From NCBI GenBank assembly GCA_965153455.1, contig OZ234497.1:10788001-10852000 (forward strand): 64,000 bases of DNA, given 5' to 3'. This document shows positions 36,441 through 49,095 of this stretch, piece after piece. The notes below the pieces were generated by a model. The model worked only from the letters and a program-made list of their open reading frames with translations. It made no database searches and had not been told where the DNA came from. Every line of letters starts with the position of its first letter. Positions within the stretch are counted from its first letter, which is position 1. The position numbers and the translations under genes are program-made. Source of the DNA: Sphagnum compactum. Taxonomy: Eukaryota > Bryophyta > Sphagnopsida > Sphagnales.

Positions 36441-39400
36441 GTCATGACCCGACATCTAAGATCTAGTGTAGCAATTTCAATTGTGTTGACTGAGTAGGAT
36501 TCTCACCTAAAGGGCAAATATGCCATCTCCCGGCTCTTGTGAAATCACAAGATATGAATTTCCCAACTTTTTAACAAGCTACCCTGTGCCTTACCGCTTG
36601 AGGCTTGGGCATCAGAATTGAGAGGCAAAGTCTCTAGATATGTCCACCAAAAATTCCCTGAAGGAAATAGCTATAAAATAGAACAAATTCAGAGCACTCC
36701 ATGAAATCCCATTGAAAGCAGATGTTGACACCAGTGAGAATCATCAAATTGAGAGCACTCCATTGGGAATCCCATGTTCCTCATACTCAACAATTGTAAT
36801 TGACCCCCTTCTCATTTATCAGCGATTTAGTTGTAACCAACTGGCAATGCTTTGGGTACATAGGATATTTTTTCCTCTAATTTGGTGTTATCAATGATGT
36901 CCACTGGTAGGTGCTACCTGGCTCCATAGCCACCAAAATCACATGCAAAAAATCTGGGAAAGCTGCATATGGTGTACTCTTTGCACCAAAATTTTGTACC
37001 TTGGCCAACTGCAGGGACCCATTAGCGTCTAAAGGCAATACATTGAGTGCTCTTGTAAGGACCTAAAAATCTTCCCTACCAGCTGTAATAGGGATATCAA
37101 TTACATTGCAAACATAACGCCGAAGGCAGAAGATTCTAGTGTAATTGCAGGTCTCATTACAGAGTGCAAAAATTCACTGGGCATTTCGGAAAACCACTTG
37201 ACGTCGTTTTATCTTCCCCCCCCCTCTGCTAGTGATATGCACCAGGTATCAGAGGAAACATGAAATTCCCAGATACTCACCAACTATCACAAGAAAAATG
37301 AAAAAAAAAATCTGCCACACCATTTTACATGGTGTAAAGCCCTCAGAGCAGGCGTCCCTGAAATAAGTGCCCTCAGCTCCACCCCACCACCTGGGTGAGG
37401 GCACTTATTTCAGGAACAACCCCACTCCTCATTCATTACCCTACACTTGTACCTAAAATCTCCACTAGAACATCATCTTTGTCCAAGTTTTCTTTTCATC
37501 ACTGCTTCCCACTGCACTACCATAAATAAATACCTTGAAAACTTCAATGCTTGTAACCCAAATGTTTGCATCATATCATGGACACAAAGGTTACACACAA
37601 TCCCCTACTCCAAACTTGGAAAAGTTGGTACAACAAGAAGCAATCAGGACAAATTGAATTGCTTCTCAATAAGTCTAAAAAGCCCAACCACAAAATGTAA
37701 ATCTTGAATGTCACCCCATGGCAAAATGTCCTCTGTGTTCCAAGTCAACTTGCAATGGACAAATCCTTCAATGTTAGGACCATGTTTAGTCAAGCACAAG
37801 ACTATCTATCAGAAAAATTATCCCCACCCACAGATGGTATTTTTTAATGATATTTTTTCAGGGTCTGATTAGGGTTTGTTAATTGCAGGAAGTCTTATAT
37901 CAAGATAGCATAGTCACATGCCCAAATAGTTCAGAAATAAAGAATCGATCATCATCCCATGAAGGGTGAAATGGCTGATCACAGCAACAATCATACAATT
38001 AGCAGACTCCCAATTTGAACACTTTGTTCATAAACGAGATGAATCTTTTCAGATGTCAGAGGCTACTGCTCCATGCTTCCAGTGCAGCACTGATTTCTTC
38101 GTCGAAAGCCCTGAGGTCCCTCCCGCCTGCAAAGCATTCAGAACCTCCTTCCTCATAACTGGAGGTGAGCAGAAGGCATGATAAGCATTTTGGTGCAAGC
38201 AATTCAAAGAAGAAAAGACCACATGCAAACTCAAAGCTCTCTACTTAACATTCTCCTTGCTGCAATGCAAAACCAACATTGCAAACTCAATATTTTGACA
38301 GCCTAGTTGACATTACAAGTTGTGGGTAGTTGTTGTGGGCAGACTGCAGAGGGCTACAATCTTAAAGCTCTTCAATTCTTGGTTTATCCTGTCTTGAATG
38401 CCGTTGCAATAAGCTCCCAGTCCTTAACAAGTTCATGATGCATATAACAACTTCATCTTCTTCTGCATCCTAATGTAGCCCAATGAATTCGGGTGAAAAT
38501 GAAGACAGTACTTGAACCAACCAACCCTCCACTCAAATTCTTTCTCCATCTTGCTGTCTTCTTCTTCCCCACCAATGGTACCATTAGATTTCTTTCCTAT
38601 TTGCCAAAATTATGCAGTAACAAGCAAGTTAGAATCTTCAGTGCCTGGTCACAGCAAAGCAAATCATATTTGATTCCAGGTTGGTAATCAAATACTCCAA
38701 ACAGGACTTATTAGGATGTGCCTGCAGATGACAATAGACATATATAGAGACAAATGCTGATGCACACTTCTGAGGGCATGTCAGATTGCTGGGGAACGCA
38801 CGGTTTCTTTGCCTCGAGGCAAGAGTGCCAAGCAATAGTTCTTCCCAGCAGGAACACCATCTGCTGTCAATATGAGAAAGAAAGCTTAAAAGGCAGAAGA
38901 TTAACAAGGCTCATGGTAATTTACCCAGAAAAGCTGATGATCGTGGTCCCAAGAGTTGATCCTTGGAGAAGGATACACCGTCACGAAGCACAAAACCAGA
39001 CAACCACATTGCAACCACCACTGCTGCCACTGCTCAGTCTTCTTCATCATGCAGTGCAAATTCCTGTCACACAGGACCAATCCCCTGATTTTCATGACAT
39101 CCATGCCAAAGATCCCAAGGAACTTAACACCTTCATTGTTGCATGTGTTTGTAGCTGCTGAATACAAAAAAGGCTAATTGGTTACAATTTGTAGTCCAAC
39201 AAAATGTTCACCTGTCAAGAATGTGTGTGCATCCATAATCAGCACCCGACCTGGCCGAAACCTTGGTTTTTTTAATCATGTGAAGCTAGTGCAGCTTCTT
39301 TATGGCCCAGATCAGCTTCAGAGCAAGAATTATGAGGACACAGAATTCACAACAGTGCAAGATAGCTGTATGCAGAACAAGCTAATATCATAGAGATTCT

Positions 39401-39925
39401 GCCTTTCATGGAAACCAAGAAGAAGCAACCAGATAATCAGGAAAACAAAAGCACTAGATCGCATCTGAAGCAGCAGCCAGCCGAAACATGCGCTGTAACT
39501 GGTTACCTTTGTGTCTCAAGATGGCATTGAACCAATGGCCCTGTGGCAAGAAGCCATGACGAGCGTGAATGCTGAATAGGCATGGAAGAGTAGCGAGATT
39601 TCGCTGGACTATCACTGTCGATGACAGAAGTTCCTCAGAACATGCTGAACGAGGCTGGGAACTCTGACTACTCAGAACAAAGAAAAACAAAACAAGTCAT
39701 AGCCATTTCCGTCAAAGTTTCTGCATCAGATTTACAATTCAGCCAAATTCAATCGAAATATAGGTCCATATTCATCTGTAATTATACCTGGTAAAGCAAA
39801 TCCCAATCGTCTTCACTTCACAAATTCCTAGTTACAGAAAAAACGCTATAGCATATCATCAAATGAGCCGCCAACATCGGCAAACTCTATTAATATGCAA
39901 CACATGACGCAAACAATTGTATGTC
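36441..39925. other. Intergenic DNA 3' of the ACBP gene
   Basis: GC is higher than in the transposon graveyard and rises towards the ACBP gene, but no family was recognised in any frame. The ACBP 3' UTR should lie at its right end. A telomere-like cluster (AAACCCTAATC, CCTAACCCTAG) sits just before it at about 36181-36215. A perfect hairpin lies at 37357-37414. Confidence 0.4.
37357..37414. repeat. Perfect 19-bp inverted repeat with 20-nt loop
   Basis: CCTGAAATAAGTGCCCTCA (37357-37375) is exactly complementary to TGAGGGCACTTATTTCAGG (37396-37414). The loop is C-rich. There is no poly-T tail typical of a terminator, and the context is intergenic. Confidence 0.85.
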
Positions 39926-40183
39926 TCAGGCCTCCTTGAGCTGCGTCACCTTCAGAATATAATCCTGCATGGCCTCATCCTTAGACTTGTCCTCTACCTT
40001 CTTCCAGGCATCCCACTTCGCTCGTCCCTTGGGATCAAAAAGTCCAGGGCGACTTGTCTCGGGTTTCCCGACCGTGGCCGACTTGAAGAGGCCATAGAGG
40101 ACCAGCTTGTCGTCGTTAGTGGTGGAAGGTGGAAGCGTCAGCGCGTCCTTGGCAGCCTGGTCGAAATCCTCCTTCAATCCCAT
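39926..40183 (-). CDS. ACBP: Small (10-kDa class) acyl-CoA-binding protein
   Basis: An 85-residue ORF with ATG and TGA begins MGLKEDFDQAAKDALTLP and is a single four-helix ACB domain, the usual length of plant cytosolic class I ACBPs (about 85-92 residues). Diagnostic segments are LVLYGLFKSATVG (residues 27-39), which holds the ligand-contacting Tyr and Lys of helix 2, and RPGLFDPKGRAKWDAW (45-60). The usual YK(Q)A/T signature has Ser instead of Gln in FKSAT. It would bind long-chain acyl-CoA and buffer or move it between organelles. No signal peptide or membrane anchor is present. It is intronless here, whereas the Arabidopsis homologue is split by introns, so intron loss or a retrocopy is possible. 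The ORF is intact with no sign of decay. Confidence 0.95.
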   Translation of the reverse strand: MGLKEDFDQAAKDALTLPPSTTNDDKLVLYGLFKSATVGKPETSRPGLFDPKGRAKWDAWKKVEDKSKDEAMQDYILKVTQLKEA

Positions 40184-40597
40184 GTTTTGGGAAGAAAAAT
40201 CTTCACGATCTTTTTTTTATTCCGAACAACTTCCTTCACGTGGCCCTCCTTAGGAGCCTTCGGAAGACAAACACGGCGACGAACAAACCAACGCGCGAAT
40301 GATGGAAACGAAGCCACACAGGAATGCAACAAACCAAAGCCGCTCGCGCTCTCACTGAGGCGCAATAAGGAGACAAATTCCGCACACAGATTCTATGAGT
40401 TCTCAACGTTCCAGGCCATGACCGTAATTACTAGGCTCTCCACATTCGGCGCCGTAATGTCCGGTGTAATCTGGTCACTTGTTACCCATTCGGCGCCGTA
40501 CTGTCCGGTATAACCTGGCCACTTATTATCTACCCCTGTCTCACTAACTCTAATTTTGTCGTGTCATTTCATCATCCAAAAGTTAAGCCATCTTAAT

Positions 40598-40813
40598 GGA
40601 CTAAAATATAAAGAGCCAGTTTTCTTACAATTGTCCTCCACAGGCTTTATTGTGCACTAAAATATAAAGAGCCAGTTTTCTTACAATTATCCTCCACAGG
40701 CATTGTGGACTAAAATATAAAGAGCCAGTTTTCTGGCTGTTGCTACACGGGCTTTTTGCGGCCTTAAATATGAAGAGCCAGATTCCTTGCTGGTTGTCCT
40801 CCACAGGCTTTGT
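40598..40813. repeat. Tandem repeat, period 53-56 bp, four copies, upstream of ACBP
   Basis: Units start at about 40601, 40657, 40710 and 40763, each with CTAAAATATAAAGAGCCAG…TTGTCCTCCACAGGC. It lies between the ACBP start and the CDP-DAG synthase 3' end, within the likely ACBP promoter. Each unit carries a TATA-like AATATAAAG on the plus strand. Confidence 0.8.
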
Positions 40814-41747
40814 TGCCACTTGCAGCAAGAACATGCTTGCGATGCTGTGAGAGGGTACCTGAGCAATGTAAGAGAAGCCGGTGGAGTTTTAAATATTGTC
40901 CTTGGTGAATAAGGCAAGACTGATTACCCAAGAAGGCCAGCCAATCTTGTCATCTGGAAAAGAAAGCACAAATTTCATTGAACAAAAGCGGTTGCTGGGT
41001 TGCTTCTAAAGTGATTTAGTTCCAAAATTTGACCACCTCAAAAATGTGAACCTGACTTGCTCAATTCACAGTGAAAGAAAACAATCCACCCCCACAACTC
41101 TTGCTCTTGCAAAAGACAGGACACCACATACAGTGTGTAATAGTTTTAGCCAAATCTAAGGAATCATCTTAAAGTGGTGCAATTATTCAAAGGAAAGTGA
41201 TCACAGTCTCAATCAAACAATTATCATCAAAATGTTTCTTCCAACACATCAAGATGGTGGGCTTGCAGTCTGCCAAGATTCATCATAATCACAACAAATA
41301 GAATTTCTCCATTCAAATGCATTCAAGGAAATTTGGTGATTAACTAACAGTGCCATATATGGTAAAGAAAGTCCATAGAAAACCAACTCTTGATATATCC
41401 AAACATCTCAACTAAATTAACCTTCAAATCACTAAACCACAAGGCTTCTCGATTATATCCTTCACAGAAAAAGGCTAATGCCTGAAACTGAAACAGTTTC
41501 TTCACCACTGAGCAGAAACTAATTTAAAGCAGAAATTAAATCTAACTCCCGATTCATCACTTCCTTTCCAGAAGGCTTGTGCCAAAGTAGTATACAAAGA
41601 TCCCCATGCAAGGGAATCTGGGTTTCATGTAGCTTAGACCTCAAGATCCCAACTACTGATTCTGTGAGACTCTGAGAGAGTAGCTACTATGAAGTTCTTA
41701 ATTGATTTGATGCACAAGAAAAGGCAGGAGGGTGAGATAATACCATC
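40814..41747. other. Intergenic DNA between ACBP and the CDP-DAG synthase stop
   Basis: About 0.9 kb with no ORF of note. It should contain the CDP-DAG synthase 3' UTR on the minus strand, immediately left of 41748. Confidence 0.5.
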
Positions 41748-44700
41748 TTATGATTGTAATTTGTGCTGACTCGTGTTCAAGATATCTCCTAGCTGTCGGT
41801 ACAAGTTTATTTGCTCTTCCAGAGTGAGATTTACCAAGATCTGTGCACACAAATATTGAACCAAAATTATGACTATTTTTTCTTATTACAGAAGGGCACA
41901 CTACACACTACCAATTGCACAACTGTAAAACCTGTGAGCATATGGCAGAGAACCACCGATATCTATGTCTGCAGCTTACAATTACATGTGATATGGCAAC
42001 TGAGAAATTGATTTGCACATGGACTCAAAAGCTCGCAAATGGAAAAGGCCCATTGTGTTCAACCAACAACAAATGATGTCAAAATGGGTTAAGACACAAG
42101 AATGAAAGATGATTATCCAATACAGAAACCAGACCACGATGGGAAAGTCGAAATCTAACCTGGTTCAAGAAGAAGTCGGTGGAATAATGGTGTGGTGCAA
42201 TAAATGATTGGTAGTAGATATATGAGAACACGGCCATTACCATCTGCATAAAAGATTTAGCACAAATCTGCTTAGTTGCCCATTTGAGGATGCTTGGGTC
42301 TATAGTTAATTTGTTGCAGATGCCTTTAGCTACCCCAATAAGACAGTCACAAGAGGTAATGCTTGCTTCAGTAATCCCTTCCTGAATCAATAGGACTATT
42401 ACCACCTTTGCTTCCTCTTAACCTGGAGAACCATTGTGAAAATTCCTTCTAACAAAAATGCTGATCCTGTATCCGTGCAAATGCACAAACAAGCACCCAT
42501 GAGTGTGTTGAATGAACTACTCTCCTACCATTGGGCGAAGGGGAGATGCCTACTGATGTTTGCTGACAGCATCACACTATTACTGCCTTTGTGAAACCAC
42601 ACTGGGGAAGAACCAACATAATTCATGTCCGTTCATTTTTTTCCACCATATCCTAACACATCTGCTTTAGAGGGACTGTAGGTGCATAAATCATGTACCT
42701 GACAATCCATCCGATCTGTAATACCACCATGGCCTGGGATGCTGTCTCCAAAATCCTACGGTAGTACAGCCAAAAAGAAAATTAGAAGGAAAGATGTACA
42801 GTGAAGTCAAATGTGTGCATAGAAAAGATCTAAAGCATTAATAACAGAGTGACTGTAATAGTGAGTGCTTATCAGACTGAGAAAAGCTGCATTCATTCAC
42901 ATAAGGAACAGAGTGCTTCTCATACTGTTGAAAAAAACTTCTGACTCGCCTACAAGTAGCTTAGACACAATGACAGCAGAGGTTGAAGGATATGCCTTAA
43001 TTTTGAAGGCACGCTTGAACCCACTTGCGAAAAAGCCACCGAAAGGAGCAACAATGGAGGCAAACAATCCAAAGGCCATTGCATGCCTTTGAACAGGCAT
43101 CACACTTATTTCTCTCCATGGAAACTGTCATTACAACGGACCCCATTAATGTAAGAGGTCATACTTCTTCTCCCCAACCACCACACATAGCATGCAATTC
43201 CATGTAAAGGTAACAAAAAGTCACAGTTTCCAACCTGGCTGTTTCTGACTAAAACCTCATGGTTAAACATTTTTTTGCAGACAATAAGAGGTCATTGCTT
43301 ATGCAAAAGCTCATCTCTGGTCAGTGTTAACTGTGGTGTTGCATCTAGCAAATCTAGTCTTCTCCACATTAATAGTAACTCCATCTTTCTATTACCCTAC
43401 AAACTCCTATACTCCAGGACCTACCAACAGCCAAACGAATAAACACAAGACATCACAAGGAAAGCATGGAGTTGACCAAAAAAGTGGCAAGGAAGAACCT
43501 TACCCAATCTGGAACTGAAGAAGAGACTGTGTAATATTTTGGCTTGAAAAGTGGTCCAGGGTCACAGTGTAACCAACCAGTAGACAAGTCCTGAAACATA
43601 CTCACTTGGTATCAAGAATTATCCCATTGTAATAAGTACATTTCCCACTCACAAGTTCATCATCTAGGTACAAAATTGAGGTACACTTAGATACAGTTAA
43701 AGCAGAGCATCAGATGATGTAAGGATCTAAGAGGAAACATACTTTGCGGGGGCAAGTAAGCCACTCAAACTGGCCCATTACATATGCCAACTGTCACATC
43801 ACATCCACAAGTTGTCATCAACCTCCACTCAAATCATTATGTAAGAAACAGCTAACAAGTATGACTAGAGAATCGACTAGCCTTACCCAAAATACTGCCA
43901 CTCCTTTATGTCCCTTCACTGAGCAATAAATATTCCCAAGAAGTTCCTTCATATTTAACATACAGCTGTAGCCTTCATGAAAACAGCGACAGACACTACA
44001 AGTCTCAATAAGACAAAGTCACAAACATGCCAAGTCCTCTTATAACTGAGAGACAGGAATGCAGCATGGTTCACCAAAATATAAATTACTCTCCCAAACC
44101 ATGGTGTATAGAAAGTCAGCCAACAATCACAATTACTATTATGTACTTGTTCAAATCAAGACACGGTAGTATTTTGGGAATTGTTAGAAGAGGGGAAAAG
44201 GCTCACAATAAAAGCCGACAAAACAGTTGTAATGGATGCTCCAATAAAGCCTTCCCATGTCTTCTTCGGTGAGAGCTTAATCAATGGAGTTCTCCCAAAG
44301 AAAACCCCAAAAAAGTAGGCCATGATGTCATTAATTACAATCAAGGATGCTGGAAGCAAAAACCTGCAGCACATAGGTACAAACATCCTCAGTAAACAAA
44401 CTGCAATATTGTCACAACAGCCCACTGATCATCTTGAGTAGAACACACCAATAAAATTCAAGAAATTTTAGCTCAGGGATCAGAGTTTTGCAAGATTGGA
44501 ACTGCTAAATTTGAACATGAGACTCAGGATATTATGTCTTCACCCAGATTTCAGATCCATAACACAACCCAGAGCAGATGGAGCTGTGGAATTGCAATGA
44601 GTAACATTGGTGGGTCAAAAGGTCATGGCATACTGATACTGATCAGAGCACGCTGATGCACTACTCAAGACAATTTTCTCCCTAATGAGGATATACATTG

Positions 44701-46580
44701 CAAAACTAAAAGCTGAATCTGATGATGAATAAGTCTCAAGATCTCCTGCCTGTGCAAAGAGATGGATCTAGCACAAAACTGACCAATTAGTGAAGCTAAA
44801 CTCAATCCAACAAAAGAAATACAGTAAATATGAAGTAACATACCAAATAATGCCTTCAAAGATGTTCGCAACAGTGAAGGAGGATTGTGCAAAGACAATG
44901 AACAAAATCATGTGGGTCCATGCATACTGTCCAAACTGATACTGGTACATTCCCTTCTTCAAAGTCAAAATAAACCACACAAATCCTGCAACCAGAAAAA
45001 TAAAATTACAGCCTAAGCTTTGAAGAACTCAATGAATGAGGCATGGAGAAGTCACTTCCTTATGTACTGCAATCACAAATGACCTCAAGCAGAGACTCTG
45101 GTTCCAACTATTGGCAGATGTGAAAGGTATCAGAAACAGAGACAGGAAGTCCATCACACCACTTCTAGTAGGAAAACAGAACCAACAGAAACCAGCCCAG
45201 GAAGAAGAGCACAAGTTATGGACTCAATCTTCGAAACAATTCAGTTTAACCAACTATCAATCAAGAGTAACCAGATGCTACAAAGTCCTCCTTGCTGAGG
45301 ATATTACAAAACAGCACACATATAGAACGTGAAAGAAATTTACATTCCCATCTAGGGTTACCTGCAATGTACATAAAGTAGCAGATGATCATGTGATATT
45401 TGATGAGACCATATTTGAAGGAATGAGATAAGACTTGGTCAGAATGCATAGTAGTCGTCAATTGCTTACTCAAGAAGCGGCCATAGACGTATAGCATGGC
45501 TGTGATGAAAAAAAGCCTGACCAAAACCCATGTTAGTGATGTCCCTTCCATGTACAAGCTTCAAAATTGTCTAAACAGCTCACAAATGAAACGATGGACC
45601 TAGAATAACACTTATCTTTCAGAACAAACTCCATCTCAAGGTCTGCAACCCAGCACCATGGGTTGTGAGCCATGTTGCAAGATAGTCCAGAGCCATGTAC
45701 CCTAGAACTATGCTTTGACACAAACTGCAGTAGCTCTCAAAATCCAAATCAACAAATCCATTCAACCCAAGTTAGCCACATATGGACCCCTGCAAAGAAA
45801 TATGCTGTCACGGCAAGAAGACATACCAATTGAGTAACGGAAATCCAGGTAGCTGTCTTTCACGCTGGGATGCTCGGGCAAGTGTGAAAAGCTCTTGCAC
45901 CATATAGATCTGGATGATGACAATCATAGCCCAAATATAAATATGGCCCATATACACAACAAGCACAAACCCTCCTATCATCCATATGGAAGATAAAATC
46001 CTTATTCGCATGCTCCTATACTTCTTTGTCGTTTCATCTTCTTGTTTGGTCTCCCCTTGATTGTTCTCCCCATTTCCTCTTGCACCATCCAGTGCATTCT
46101 GGCAAAAAACCAAGCATGAGAGTTGACTCAAATTAACATGAGTCACTCTTGAACCTCAAACTAGCTTATGCACCATAAATTTTCTCGTCTGACTTACTTC
46201 CATCAAGGCAGAGCAAGTTAGAATGCTTGGAATGAAAGGACAAGGTTGTAGGATTCTTGTCACCTCATCTGTCATTAACTTTAGGATACGGAGAGTATGG
46301 GATTTTTGAAAACCAACAAATAACTACACTAAAATCATATAACAAATGCTTTCCTAATAGTTTACAACCCTAAACCCTAAAACTATTAGTTTACAACCCT
46401 AAACTTCCCAAACAAGAAATATTTAACAACCATGCCAACATTCTGAGAGAGGAGAGGGGCCTGGCAAATAATTTTGGATGGAAAACACCAGACCCTAAAT
46501 TCTTCACCACTTCGCCTCTTATGCCGTTGCCTCACACCCCCTGCCACACTGGCAGGCAGCACTACACCCCCTCCCTTCAT
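41748..46580 (-). CDS. CDS: CDP-diacylglycerol synthase (phosphatidate cytidylyltransferase), 11 coding exons
   Basis: It makes CDP-DAG from phosphatidic acid and CTP in the ER. Exons (minus): 46494-46580, 45827-46098, 45362-45516, 44844-44985, 44207-44363, 43743-43790, 43504-43590, 42996-43124, 42699-42755, 42160-42243, 41748-41840. All join in frame to 436 residues, near the usual plant length of about 420. Landmarks are [91 protein letters not shown] and the signature [17 protein letters not shown], spread over several membrane helices. Introns are GT-AG except intron 8 (after 42996), which uses a GC donor (AAG|GCATAT). Exon 1 (29 codons, basic [12 protein letters not shown]) is the least certain: its donor GTCTGG is weak, but an in-frame stop lies just upstream of its ATG and the basic segment resembles plant N-termini. 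Confidence 0.93.
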
Positions 46581-47880
46581 GCCTTGTCACTCAACCTTCC
46601 ACCAGACTCTTGTTCCACTTGTGCATGCACAGCAACTCCTCTCTCCAGCCTCTTCCCTGTTGCTTCCTTACCTCTGCTGCTGCACTTAACATGAACTAAT
46701 CAGATGTTGCTAGACTTAGGCTAGTAAGCTATTGGCATTCCATTCCAGGGACCTACAAATTTTTCAGTGAAAATGTACCAAGCATTTCACAGTTGAATCA
46801 ACTATGCTATTTAGTTTGCAACTCTTTTGATGCTTTGTTGGTGAATACTATTCACATAGAGGGGTCATTATCCAGCTGATATGTGTCACTATGAATGTAG
46901 GTGGAGGTGTATGGACGCAATGTAGTATCCAGAAAGTTACTAGCTTTCTCCCAAGAGTCTGACCAACTGACTGACGCCTTCCATGGATAGAATGACTAGT
47001 GCCATCTTCAGAACAAGCTCAATCCAGAACCAGATTCAACTCATCTCACCCTTTTCTGTTCCACTTAGGGTGCCAACAAAGACAGCCTCGGTGTAGGTAA
47101 AATTTGACATAATCCATGAATTGGCACAGATTCTCAACTAGAGCACATTCCTATCATTTATTCATCATGCAGAATGTGCTGTATCAATGTAAGGGTTGAG
47201 GGATGTCAGATTTGAGAACAGGTAACCTTCAGAGGAATGGTCCATGTAACGATTGAACAGACCAATGCTTGTAGCTACATGGATAGACAGCATCCAACAA
47301 GCAAACTTAAAGGCACGCTTTCACAAGAGGTATTTAAGAGATAGGAGAACCTGGAGAAATTCTCTGACAGATGAGCCACTGAGCTTGGCTTGATAGACAT
47401 ACATATGGTGATCATGAAAGAGATGAAGCTCAGGGCCAGCACCTTGCTAAACTGAAAAAGTGCTTACTTGTGTTTCGCGAAGTTGTCAGCAAAATTCGTC
47501 TGCGTACATAGATGCATGTGAAGCCACTTTCAACATTAGATCCCAACCAAATGGCTTAAAGTATAACATGCACTACGTGCCTTTCATCACAATGCACTGA
47601 CTTGCCACCAACTTCTTCCAATTTCTCTATATATTTCGCGAGGATAGCGTAGTGACTCCCACGACCAAGGAGTTGAATTGTAGATACTTACCTCACCCAG
47701 GACGGCCTGCCCGTCCACAACAACGAACCTCTCACTTGAAACAGGACATATTCCTTCAACTGTTGTTCCGTCGACTAAGACTCCTCCTGATGTCCAACAA
47801 CAATGTAGGATCAGAAAGACGCCCCAGCACAACAAATTAGGGTTTCAAGCTAAAGCAGGAATCTATCCATGCTCGTCCCC

Positions 47881-47928
<48 letters not shown>

Positions 47929-48650
47929 GTTTGGATCAATGGATCCTCGGACAACAGATTCCTCCTGCTAGCGCACAACAACAACAGCCTTGAGTCCCAC
48001 GTACAGGGCTCCGATTAGGGTTTCCAACAGAAACAATATTAGGGTTAACTCTTCTCACTGCCACTCACTCTGTACTGTGTCTCCGGAAGCTCTGAACAAA
48101 TCCGGCAAGTGGCAATGAGCGGGTGTTGCCAACTCCGGGCCGAAGAAAAGCTTGGTGCTGCGAAAGCAAACAGCCTATTCTCTGCGTGCTCTGGGAAGCT
48201 CTAAAACAAAACTGGCAAGGGGCTAGCAGGAAATGGGTGATGCGCATTTACAAAGAAAAAGATCTTGGCATCGCGTGACGATTACAGACCTAGCTGAAAT
48301 CAACACGTAACACAATTACTGCTGCAGAAGTATCTGCTGACATGTGTAATCACAACTGGCTGTCGAACATTCTTCCCGTCGTCCCGGTGCCCTTCCCGTG
48401 CTGCCATCTCCCCGCGTGTACGTAATCGGTACACAACTTTTCCTACTTACGTATTCGTATAAAAAACCAATACTACAGTAGGGGTACTTGGCCTGTTCCA
48501 TCGAAGAACGCATCGAAACTCGAGAACTGTCTATCTCGACACTGTTCCGGCAGCTCGTAACAAGTCCTACCCGGGCCGTTCCAGAGCGTAACCGGCGTTC
48601 CGCCACCAGTGACTCACATCACACATTGGAAAAAGCCTTACAAAGTACCT
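46581..48650 (-). promoter_or_regulatory. 5' leader and promoter region of the CDP-DAG synthase gene
   Basis: On the minus strand a likely non-coding exon ends at 47692 with a consensus donor (GGTGAG|GTAAGT). A short upstream ORF (ATGGATAGATTCCTGCTTTAG) begins near 47870. A (CT)22 tract lies on the plus strand at 47883-47926. Telo-box motifs (TAGGGTTT on +) occur at 47838-47845 and 48016-48023, with a related TTAGGGTT near 48040. These features are typical of leaders of housekeeping plant genes. No other gene was recognised between 46.6 and 48.6 kb. Confidence 0.6.
47883..47926. repeat. (CT)22 microsatellite
   Basis: A pure dinucleotide run of 44 bp, lying in the probable leader of the CDP-DAG synthase gene, where the transcript would carry GA repeats. 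Confidence 0.95.
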
Positions 48651-48934
48651 GAAGAGAACACCAAAACCGGTTATGAAATGCTTATAACTTATGTAAAGAA
48701 CTTTTCAACTGTAGTACTTGTATTTCAGCCTCCCCTGGAAGAAATTACCCGTTCTCAATTTCAGGTGTCTTAGAAAAGTGTCGACGCCTTTTTCCAAACA
48801 CACTAAATGAGATTCTTCCCCTACACTTTTATGTGCAGAATCTTTCTCTTTTCTTGGGACAAACAAATCCCTGTTGCTCTTATATCTTCTTCGGCTTATC
48901 TATCATGACCTAGTAGGCATGGCCTTGTTAGGAG

Positions 48935-49095
48935 CAGTCTTGGGCGGGTATCAGAATCCTGGTGAGAACCAACTAGGGTTCCAAGCTAATTCCAAACGTA
49001 AAACTTGGTGGTCATCATCTGTTGTGACAACCGCCAATCATAAAAACCTTTGTGGCAAACCCCAATTGTAAACACCAGTGTTGGGCCGGTATCAG
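48935..49095 (+). mobile_element. Two tandem hAT-like termini
   Basis: CAGTCTTGGGCGGGTATCAG starts at 48935 and CAGTGTTGGGCCGGTATCAG at 49076, each followed by a similar GAGAACC/GACAACC block. They match the inverted end at 26244. They look like 5' ends of elements extending rightwards. No matching right end was found in the window. Confidence 0.6.

Noticed and set aside
39917-40513. 198-codon plus-strand ORF
   Set aside because: It is the antisense shadow of the ACBP gene and its promoter; the ACBP frame matches a known family exactly.
47587-47835. 82-codon minus ORF as the first coding exon of CDP-DAG synthase
   Set aside because: It has no ATG in frame (it opens at TTG), and a stop lies just upstream; better read as a non-coding leader exon.
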